Of a stretch of 13,987 nucleotides of DNA, positions 1-6,005 are shown one piece after another. The translations under genes and the position numbers were made by a program. Under the pieces are notes generated by a model that did no database searches, was not told where the DNA came from, and saw only the letters and a program-made list of their open reading frames with translations. The first letter of the stretch is position 1, and every line of letters begins with the position of its first letter. This DNA comes from Oscillospiraceae bacterium (GTDB lineage Bacteria > Bacillota > Clostridia > Oscillospirales > Oscillospiraceae): contig JAFVAS010000277.1 of assembly GCA_017480395.1 (NCBI GenBank), positions 1 to 13,987 of the forward strand. Direction: 5' to 3'.

Positions 1-680
1 CCGCTGCGCAGGGGCAGGGGATCCAGGCTGTAAAACATGGCGTAGGCGGGCATCGCCAGGGCGAAGGCCCACATCACGTCCAGCACCGAGTGCTGCTTGA
101 TGAACATGGTGGAGAGGATGATGCTCACCCCGCAGAGAAACAGGCCCGCCCGGAGGAGCCTGTGCTCCCGCATGACCCGGCTGTAAACCAGGGAGATCAT
201 GACGGCCAGGGTGTTGTAGACGTGGATGCTGGGGGTGACGTTGGTGGAGGTGTCGGCGGCATAGACCAACTGCACCAGGCGGGTGAAGACGTTGTCCCGG
301 GGCATCACCGCCGGGCGGAGCAGCAGGCCGTTGGGCCAGACCGCCGAGACAAAGAGGAACACCGACATGCCGAAGATCAGCGCCAGGGACAGCCGGCGGC
401 CCTCCTCCGGCTCCCGCAGGCAGAAGAAGACCACCATCCCCACCATGTAGACAAACCAGAGCAGGTAGGGGACGACAAAGTATTCACAAAACGGGATCTG
501 GGCGTCCACCGAGGCGCGGATGATATGGATGGCGGTGCGCCGGGTCTCCAGGGCGCGGAAGACGATTAAGTAGAGGATCATATAGACGCCCATGCAAACC
601 AGAATCTGGTTATTTTTCAAGGGGTTGGTATCCATTGCCTGTTTCGCAATGCCATGATTTCGTTTCCTTTCCAGGGTCAT
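1..680 (-). CDS. PAP2-family membrane phosphatase/phosphotransferase (C-terminus beyond window)
   Basis: I translated this frame directly; it stays open to base 1, giving 226 residues with the C-terminus missing. The type 2 phosphatidic acid phosphatase signature is visible: PSIH at residues 150-153 (motif 2, catalytic His153) and STMFIKQHSVLD at 190-201 (motif 3, His197 and Asp201). A degenerate motif 1 is PNGLLLRP at 116-123. Hydrophobic segments near 26-42, 66-87, 97-114, 155-167, 178-193 and 203-217 suggest a multi-span membrane protein acting on lipid or polyprenyl phosphates. Motifs 1 and 3 lack the usual Lys and Arg, as I recall for the inositolphosphotransferase/AUR1-like PAP2 branch. 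The chosen ATG has AAAGGA 9 nt upstream; an in-frame ATG at 698 has no such site, and the next internal ATG is at 635. The substrate cannot be told from sequence. Confidence 0.82.
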   Translation of the reverse strand, partial: MTLERKRNHGIAKQAMDTNPLKNNQILVCMGVYMILYLIVFRALETRRTAIHIIRASVDAQIPFCEYFVVPYLLWFVYMVGMVVFFCLREPEEGRRLSLALIFGMSVFLFVSAVWPNGLLLRPAVMPRDNVFTRLVQLVYAADTSTNVTPSIHVYNTLAVMISLVYSRVMREHRLLRAGLFLCGVSIILSTMFIKQHSVLDVMWAFALAMPAYAMFYSLDPLPLRS

Positions 681-750
681 ATCGCAGATTCCTTTCATCT
701 TGGGGAAGATCGGGGTTGGGGGCGGAGGGGTCGTCCCGCCGCCGGAGTGC

Positions 751-779
751 ATTGTAGCGCAATTTATGCGCCGGGTCAA
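751..779 (-). promoter_or_regulatory. Sigma-A promoter of the PAP2-family gene
   Basis: On the minus strand TTGACC (774-779) and TACAAT (751-756) are separated by exactly 17 nt, each one mismatch from consensus. A start near 744 would give a leader of about 65 nt before the ATG at 680. The spacer holds the inverted repeat GCGCA-ATTTA-TGCGC (757-771), a possible operator. Confidence 0.72.
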
Positions 780-995
780 CTATTTGCCAACGGAAAATAT
801 CCCGATTTTTCCGCCGTTTTCATCGAAAAATCCGCCCAAAATAGACAAATCGCGGGTTTTCGGGAGAAATCGCGGGGGAATCGGGCAGTTCTTAAGAATT
901 GTTGAATCCATGCGTGCCATCTACTCAAACGCAAAACCGGGGGCAATGTCTTCAACATTCGCCGCAGCGGGGCAAACTCCCTCCCCGGAAAATGG
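780..995. other. Divergent intergenic stretch, AT-richer, with short repeats and no gene
   Basis: This part of the gap between the PAP2-family gene and lysR lacks a credible gene; its short reading frames have no ribosome site and no recognisable protein. It is visibly AT-richer than its surroundings. I see an 8-bp inverted repeat GATTTTTC/GAAAAATC (804-811 and 825-832), a direct repeat AAATCGCGGG (847-856 and 867-876, 20-nt period), the palindrome TTCTTAAGAA (889-898), and an inverted pair TGTTGAA (900-906) and TTCAACA (951-957). It may hold control sites for either flanking gene, most plausibly LysR-type binding sites, but none can be assigned. Confidence 0.5.
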
Positions 996-1024
996 TTGAA
1001 GGGCGGCGGCCTTTGTGATAAGAT
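996..1024 (+). promoter_or_regulatory. Sigma-A promoter of lysR-type gene
   Basis: TTGAAG (996-1001), a 17-nt spacer and TAAGAT (1019-1024), with an extended -10 TG at 1016-1017. Transcription would start near 1031, giving a leader of about 26 nt before the GTG start at 1057. Confidence 0.68.
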
Positions 1025-1056
1025 AGAGAAAAGTATCTGTTGCGAGGTGAAGCGCC

Positions 1057-1944
1057 GTGGTCAATGAAGTCACCGTCAAATCCTTCCTCACCCTCGCCCG
1101 GGTGGGCAGTTTTACCGAGGCGGCACGCCAGCTCTACCTGAGCCAGCAGGCGGTGAGCAAGCATGTGGCCAAGCTGGAGCAGGATCTGGACTGCACCCTC
1201 TTCAACCGGGAGCGGGGCAACCTCTCCCTCACCGAGGCGGGCAAAATCTATTTCGACGCCTTCACCCAGATGGAGGAGACCCTCCGGGCCGCCCGGGAGG
1301 AGGCCGGACGCCAGGAGGCCGGCTGGGGCGACACCCTGGTGGTGGGCCTGCCGGAGCTGCTGGATCTCCAGCCGCTGATCCGCCGCCTCACCGCCGCCTT
1401 CCGGGAGGAGTATCCCAACGCCCACATCGTCTACAAGAGCGCCCCCCATTGGACGGTGCTCAAGTGGCTGGAGGACGGCTCCGCGGACGTGGCCTTCACC
1501 TTTGAGGAGGAGGTGGCCAATCGGGACTGGGCCCGCTATCTGGTCATCGACGTGCTCCAGGAGATGCTGGTGGTCTCCGCCGACCACCCCAAGGCCACGC
1601 CGGAGGCCAGCTATCTGGATTTCAAGGACGAGCGGATGTTCTTCTCCCCCGACCCCAGCACCGGCGGGGCGGAGATCGTGGCCGAGCTGGAGCGGATGGG
1701 CTTTTCCGGCGACCAGCTGGTGCGCACGGAGAACCTGCTCTCCTCCATGGCCTCGGTGGAGCAGGGGCAGGGGGTGACGCTGCTGCTGGAGTACTGCAAG
1801 CTGCTCCACGGCGAGCACCTGCGGGTCTACCCCACCAACGAGACCTCCACCGTGGTGCTGGCCTACCGCCGCAGCACCAAAAAGCGCTGCGCCCGCCGCT
1901 TTGTGGAGGCCGCCCACCAGAGGTTCATTCCCCTGCGGCCCTGA
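1057..1944 (+). CDS. LysR-family transcriptional regulator
   Basis: This 295-residue protein has the usual length and layout of a LysR-type regulator. An N-terminal winged helix-turn-helix (helix-turn-helix about residues 18-37, including SFTEAARQLYLSQQAVSKH) is followed by a linker helix and, from about residue 92, a periplasmic-binding-like effector domain. The start is a GTG with GAGGTGA ending 6 nt upstream. It is the only plus-strand gene here, divergent from the PAP2-family gene and convergent with the flavin reductase. LysR regulators often control a divergent neighbour and themselves, so the PAP2-family gene is the first candidate target; this is inference only. The effector is unknown. 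The stop overlaps another ATG (TGATG), but that frame runs into palindromic repeats and is rejected as a gene. Confidence 0.93.
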   Translation: MVNEVTVKSFLTLARVGSFTEAARQLYLSQQAVSKHVAKLEQDLDCTLFNRERGNLSLTEAGKIYFDAFTQMEETLRAAREEAGRQEAGWGDTLVVGLPELLDLQPLIRRLTAAFREEYPNAHIVYKSAPHWTVLKWLEDGSADVAFTFEEEVANRDWARYLVIDVLQEMLVVSADHPKATPEASYLDFKDERMFFSPDPSTGGAEIVAELERMGFSGDQLVRTENLLSSMASVEQGQGVTLLLEYCKLLHGEHLRVYPTNETSTVVLAYRRSTKKRCARRFVEAAHQRFIPLRP

Positions 1945-2078
1945 TGCTCGAAAAAGCAAGCTTTTTCTGCGAAGGGGATGCAGGCCGCTGCAGCGCACTG
2001 CGACTCGCCAAGAGCCGCCTCAAGCGGCGGTTGCTCGCTTGCATGCGCCTGCGGGCGCGATCGCTTTGCTCGCACGTT

Positions 2079-2118
2079 TACATGGCGCTAAGAGCCGCTT
2101 CGCGGTTGCGCCATTGTA
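2079..2118. repeat. Bulged long hairpin within the palindrome cluster
   Basis: ATGGCGC (2082-2088) pairs with GCGCCAT (2108-2114), enclosing AGCCGC-TTC-GCGGTT (2093-2107) with one G-T pair and a 4-nt bulge TAAG. TAC/GTA (2079-2081 and 2116-2118) can extend the outer stem past a bulged T. This is the longest foldable unit in the cluster. Confidence 0.6.
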
Positions 2119-2203
2119 CGCCCGCTGCGGCGGGTGTGCGGCCAGATCTGAGAAGAGAAAATTCCGAGGCGCATGTCCCCGGAATTTTCGTAATCGGATT
2201 CTG

Positions 2204-2227
2204 TTCCGCCCGCTGCGGCGGGCGGAA
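2204..2227. repeat. Perfect 10-bp hairpin with TGCG loop
   Basis: TTCCGCCCGC (2204-2213), TGCG loop, GCGGGCGGAA (2218-2227). Its core CCCGCTGCGGCGGG recurs exactly at 2121-2134 and, in variant form, at 2045-2058. No T-tract follows, so it is not an ordinary intrinsic terminator. Confidence 0.65.
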
Positions 2228-2268
2228 TTCGGTGAAACCCCTGCAAGCTCCGGTCGATCGACAGACGA

Positions 2269-2312
2269 AAGCCCCCTGGCTATTCAGTGAACAGCCAGGG
2301 GGCTTGTTTTTT
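2269..2312 (+). terminator. Intrinsic terminator between the convergent lysR and flavin reductase genes
   Basis: A perfect 13-bp stem, AAGCCCCCTGGCT (2269-2281) with AGCCAGGGGGCTT (2293-2305), has an 11-nt loop and is followed by GTTTTTT (2306-2312) on the plus strand. Read on the minus strand, 6 nt past the reductase stop, the stem is followed only by TTTCGTC. It should therefore be strong for lysR and weaker, but usable, for the reductase. Confidence 0.85.
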
Positions 2313-2317
2313 CCCGT

Positions 2318-4258
2318 TTACAGGCCCAGGTTCACAATGGCGTCGTGGCCATCCCGGGTGGCCTGGCCGATCTGCCGGGCGCGGGAGGCGTCGCCGCAGA
2401 CATAGAACTCGGTGCCATAGGCGGCCAGTCGCTCCACCTCGGCGCTGCGGGAGCGCATACCGGCGGCCATGACCACGGTGTCGGCGGCAAAGACCGCCTC
2501 CTTGCCCTCGGCGTCCACGGCGGTGACGGCGTCGGCGGTGATGCCGGTGCAGCGGAAGCCGGTGGCGGGGGTCAGGTTGGGCTCCACCTCGATCTGGTGC
2601 AGCACGTTCAGCCGGTGCATCCGGCCGCAGTCGGGGGCCAGCTCCTCCTGCATCTCCAGGATGGTGACCTTGTGGCCCTCCCGGGCGAGCTGGATGCCCT
2701 CCTCGCAGCCGATCAGGCCGCCGCCGATGACGACGACGTTCTCCCCCACCGGGGTGTCCGCCTTCAGCTCCGCGCCGAAGACCACCTGGGCCGCCGAGTC
2801 GGTGGGCACAGGCAGCGCCCAGGGGTCGGCACCCACACAGGCGAGGATGGCGTCGGGCCTGACCTCGGCCACCAGCTCGTCGGTGACGACGGTGTTCAGC
2901 CGGATGTCGATGGGCAGGCGCATGACCTTGGCGGCGGTCATGTCCCGATAGCGGCGGATATTGGCCTTAAAGTCGGCGTTGTCGGCGTATTTCAGGCCAC
3001 CCAGCCGGTCGGACTGCTCCACCAGCGTGACCCTGTGCCCCCGCTCGCAGGCGGTGATGGCGGCCTGCATCCCGGCGGGGCCGCCGCCCACGATGAGGAC
3101 GGTCTTCTTCTCCCGGGTGGGGATGGGGTGGAAATACTCGAACTCCCGGCCGATGTAGGGGTTGACGGCGCAGCGCATGCACTTGTTCTTCATCAGGCCG
3201 CTCTGACACTCGCCGCAGCGGAGACAGGGGGTGATGTCCTCCGCCCGGCCCCGCATCAGCTTCCGGGGCAGGAAGGGGTCGGCGATCAGGGCGCGGCCCA
3301 TGGCGATGCAGTCCACCCCGGTCTCCTCCAGGAAGGCCTCCATCTTGTCCGGCTCGGAGAAGGCGCCCACGGTGATCACCGGGGTCTTGACGTGCTTTTT
3401 GATCTCGGCGGCCAGGCCGGAGTTCTCCCCGTGGGCCTGGAAGGCGCCGGGGTGCATCAGCACGGCGGAGTACATGTCCTGCTGGGACCCGGCGGAGACG
3501 TGGATCAGATCCACCTTGCCGTCCAGGGCCTTTGCGATCTCCACGCCGGTCTCGATGCCATAGCCGCCCTCCATGCGCTCGGAGCCGGAGATGCGGATGT
3601 CGATGGGGAAATTGCGGCCCACGGCGGCGCGGACCTTCTCCACCACCAACAGGGGGAAGCGCATCCGGTTCTCGATGGAGCCGCCCCACCGGTCGGTGCG
3701 GTGATTGGTGACGGGGGAGATGAACTGATGCAGCAGCCAGCCGTGGCCGGCGTGGATCATCACCATGTCGAAGCCGCAGTCCTTGGCCATCTTGGCCGCC
3801 GCGCCGAATTTCTCCGCGATGTCATAGATCTGCTCCTCGGTCATCTCCTTGACCTCGTCCCCCCACTCGTCCACATAGCCGGAGGGGCCGATGGCGCACT
3901 TGCCGCCGATGAAGGCCGGGTCGCACAGCGCGCCGCCGTGGTCGATCTCGATCTCCGCCGCAGCGCCGCCGGAGTGGATGGCGTCGGTCAGCTTGACCAG
4001 ATAGGGGATGGCGGAGGGGTCGTCCAGGCCCACCTGCATCGGGTGGCTGCGCCCGGTCTCCAGATCGACGATGGCGTCGCCCACGCTGACCAGGGCCACG
4101 CCGCCGCTGGCCTTGAGCTTGTAGTAGTTGATGTTGTCGTCGCTGTAATGCTCGCCGGGGCCCAGCTCCGCCAGGGAGGTGGGGGCGGAGAGCATCCGGT
4201 TCTTCAGCCGCAGGCCGGCGACCTGGAGGGGCTGGAGCAGCTTGTCATAGTTTCCCAT
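2318..4258 (-). CDS. NADH:flavin oxidoreductase, old-yellow-enzyme type with C-terminal FAD/NAD(P) domain
   Basis: The 646-residue protein matches the enoate/2,4-dienoyl-CoA reductase/BaiCD layout: an FMN-binding TIM barrel (about 1-340, with HAGHGWLLHQF at 169-179 and DRWGGS at 189-194), a 4Fe-4S cysteine cluster (Cys345, 348, 351, 363), then two dinucleotide-binding folds (VLIVGGGPAG at 387-396, VVVIGGGLIG at 508-517). Such enzymes pass electrons from NAD(P)H through FAD and Fe-S to FMN to reduce activated C=C bonds. By eye, the residue matching the active-site Tyr166 of E. coli FadH is Trp174, and the His252 position is Gln, so the substrate probably differs. The ATG at 4258 is preferred because AAAGGAG lies 9 nt upstream; the frame could start 22 codons earlier at 4324, but that lies upstream of the predicted promoter's -10. 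It has its own promoter and appears to be a single-gene unit. Confidence 0.9.
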   Translation of the reverse strand: MGNYDKLLQPLQVAGLRLKNRMLSAPTSLAELGPGEHYSDDNINYYKLKASGGVALVSVGDAIVDLETGRSHPMQVGLDDPSAIPYLVKLTDAIHSGGAAAEIEIDHGGALCDPAFIGGKCAIGPSGYVDEWGDEVKEMTEEQIYDIAEKFGAAAKMAKDCGFDMVMIHAGHGWLLHQFISPVTNHRTDRWGGSIENRMRFPLLVVEKVRAAVGRNFPIDIRISGSERMEGGYGIETGVEIAKALDGKVDLIHVSAGSQQDMYSAVLMHPGAFQAHGENSGLAAEIKKHVKTPVITVGAFSEPDKMEAFLEETGVDCIAMGRALIADPFLPRKLMRGRAEDITPCLRCGECQSGLMKNKCMRCAVNPYIGREFEYFHPIPTREKKTVLIVGGGPAGMQAAITACERGHRVTLVEQSDRLGGLKYADNADFKANIRRYRDMTAAKVMRLPIDIRLNTVVTDELVAEVRPDAILACVGADPWALPVPTDSAAQVVFGAELKADTPVGENVVVIGGGLIGCEEGIQLAREGHKVTILEMQEELAPDCGRMHRLNVLHQIEVEPNLTPATGFRCTGITADAVTAVDAEGKEAVFAADTVVMAAGMRSRSAEVERLAAYGTEFYVCGDASRARQIGQATRDGHDAIVNLGL

Positions 4259-4309
4259 CCTGTGTGGCTCCTTTCGATCAAGGGCAGATTTTTCTTTGAT
4301 TCCTTTTAC

Positions 4310-4338
4310 AGTATAGCAGAACAATCCGTTGTTGTCTT
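4310..4338 (-). promoter_or_regulatory. Promoter and operator-like repeats of the flavin reductase gene
   Basis: The minus strand shows AAGACA (4333-4338), a 17-nt spacer and TATACT (4310-4315) preceded by TGC, an extended -10. The spacer carries the inverted repeat AACAA-TCCG-TTGTT (4320-4333). A second one, TTGT-CTT-ACAA (4332-4342), overlaps the -35. The leader would be about 45 nt. The repeats suggest a repressor or activator site. Confidence 0.65.
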
Positions 4339-4386
4339 ACAATAAAATAGAGCGCAAGTCCCGCAAAACGCCTGCCTTTTCGAGAA

Positions 4387-6005
4387 TCACAGCAGCGGCG
4401 CGAAGGCCCGCAGCAGCGCGTGGAGCAGGCGGCGGTGGCGGCCAAAGTGCCGGGCATCGGCCAGGGTGATCTCCTGGCTGACGGCCTGGGTGGCCAAAAA
4501 GTCGTCCCGCACGTCGGTCACGGCGGAGGAGCCGGACATCCAGACGCCGCACTCGAAGTGGAGGTAGAGGCTGCGGTAGTCCAGATTGATGGTGCCCACA
4601 GTGGCGAATTGGTCGTCCACCACAAAATTTTTCGCGTGGATGAAGCCCGGGGTGTACTCAAAGATGCGCACCCCCGACTCCAGCAGGATGTTGTAGTGGG
4701 CGCGGGTGAGCTCAAAGATCAGCTTCTTGTCCGGGATGTGGGGGGTGATGATGCGCACGTCCACCCCGGACTGGGCCGCCACGCAGAGGGCGGTGGTCAT
4801 GTCGTCGTCCACCACCAGGTAGGGGGTGGTAATATAGATATAGCGCCCAGCCTTGGTGATGAGGTTGTGGTAGACGGTGGCCCCGATGGGCCTGCCGTCC
4901 AGAGGGGAGTCGTGATAGGGCTGCACCACCCCGTCGTCGGGAATCTCCCCCTGGGCCGGGGCGGGGAGGAAGGCGTCCACGCTCTCGTCCCCGCCGGTGG
5001 AGAAGTTCCACCCCGCCAGGAACATGACGGTCAGGTTTTTCACCGCCGCCCCCCGGAGCATGATCCCGGTGTCCTTCCAATGGCCAAAGCGCTCCCATTG
5101 GTTGATATACTCGTCGGAGAGGTTGATGCCGCCGGTGAAGCCCACATTGCCGTCGATGATCATCAGCTTGCGGTGGCTGCGGTTGTTCAGGCGCAGGTCG
5201 AGCACCGGGCGGTAGCGGTTGAAGGCCTCGCAGGCGATGCCCATCCCCCGCAGGGTCTTGTCATAATTCTTGGGCAGGGAATAGATGCAGCCGATGTCGT
5301 CATACATCACCCGCACATCCACCCCCTGCTCCGCCTTGCGGCGCAGGATCTCCAGGATCTCGTCCCACATGACCCCGGGCCGGATGATGAAGTACTCCAG
5401 GAAGATGAATTTTTCCGCCTTCTCCAGCTCCCGCTTCATCTGCTGGAACATCACGTCCCCCAGGGGGAAGTAGCGGGTCTCGGTGGCGACGTGGGCGGGG
5501 CAGCCCCCGGCCTGGGCGATATAGCGGGACTGATAGGCCGCCTCGGGGCGCTGCTCCCCCAGCGCCGCCAGGGCGGCGGCCCCGGTCTCGCCCATGGAGG
5601 CGTGGAACCGCTTCTCCTGCTCGGCCATCTGGCGGCGGCGTCGGCGGCTCGTCTTGTTGCCGCCGTAGAGCAGGTACATCAGCCCCCCGAACACCGGCAC
5701 CGACAGCACCGGCATGACCCAGGCGATCTTGTAGGCGACGTGGTAGCGGCTGCTGAGGATCTTCAGCACCGCCACCAGCGAGATGACGAAATAGGCCAGG
5801 TAAAACAGCGCGAAATAGTTGGACAGCCAGATGGCCGGGATGGCCAGCACCGCCATCTGGAGGACGATGGAGACGCTGACGAAAAGGCCCGGTGGAAGAT
5901 CAGCTTGGCCAGATGGGTGAAGAAGTTCTGCTTCCCCCGCTGGAACACCTCTTTGGCCCGCTGCTTGGTGTTTCTGGCCTCGGTCTGTGGCGCGTTGGGG
6001 TTCAT
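4387..6005 (-). CDS. cls: Cardiolipin synthase, phospholipase D family, frame broken near the N-terminus
   Basis: Cardiolipin synthase joins two phosphatidylglycerols into cardiolipin at the membrane. The intact 489-codon frame (4387-5856) has N-terminal membrane segments and both HKD motifs: His228/Lys230/Asp235 followed by GGIN, and His408/Lys410/Asp415 followed by VGTINLD. The natural start appears to be the ATG at 6005, which overlaps the dnaE stop as ATGA. From there the frame runs 40 codons, then continues as family-like sequence (LFVSVSIVLQ, completing the first membrane helix) only in the -1 frame. Adding one base near 5887 gives a 539-residue protein. The internal ATG at 5856 has no ribosome site and would cut the first helix. 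It is either a recent frameshift, a sequencing error or, less likely, recoding. No clear terminator follows. Confidence 0.88.
5881..5892 (-). other. Apparent one-base deletion (frameshift site) in cls
   Basis: Upstream of here cls is read in the frame set by the ATG at 6005; downstream it is read in the -1 frame. The plus strand reads GAAAAGGCCCGG; one more G or C in the GGCCC run would turn Ala-Phe-Ser into Ala-Leu-Phe-Val and restore one 540-codon frame including the stop. The site is not a good slippery heptamer. Confidence 0.75.

Larger units (their letters stand above)
1950..2262. repeat. Cluster of GC-rich palindromes between lysR and its terminator
   Basis: About 310 bp contain at least nine palindromes or hairpins: GAAAAAGC-AA-GCTTTTTC (1950-1967), CGCTGCAGCG (1986-1995), GCCGC-CTCAA-GCGGC (2014-2028), GCGCC-TGCG-GGCGC (2045-2058), GCGATCGC (2057-2064), a bulged hairpin (2079-2118), CCCGC-TGCG-GCGGG (2121-2134), GAAAATTCCG/CGGAATTTTC (2157-2189), TTCCGCCCGC-TGCG-GCGGGCGGAA (2204-2227) and GTCGATCGAC (2253-2262). 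Three hairpins share a TGCG loop, and the core AAGAGCCGC...GCGG...TTGC occurs twice, about 80 bp apart. No protein gene is credible. The composition resembles dispersed extragenic repeats of gut Clostridia, which I recall only loosely. It could be a non-autonomous repeat unit or a structured 3' untranslated region of lysR. Confidence 0.72.

Noticed and set aside
617..655. Thirteen-codon frame (ATG at 655, minus strand) inside the start of the PAP2-family gene with an AAAGGA site
   Set aside because: The purine-rich stretch is short and probably chance; nothing else suggests a leader peptide.
654..999. Small plus-strand frames of 83 and 99 codons in the divergent intergenic region
   Set aside because: They cross the PAP2 promoter and leader, lack ribosome sites and encode no recognisable protein.
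952..1998. 348-codon minus-strand frame opposite lysR
   Set aside because: Codon-aligned antisense of a clear LysR-type gene.
2345..4345. 666-codon plus-strand frame opposite the flavin reductase
   Set aside because: Exact antisense shadow of a recognisable enzyme; the product is Gly/Asp/His-rich without motifs.
5881..5892. Programmed ribosomal frameshifting in cls
   Set aside because: The direction would be -1, but the codons GCC-UUU do not form a re-pairing slippery heptamer and I see no clear downstream stem-loop; deletion or error is simpler.
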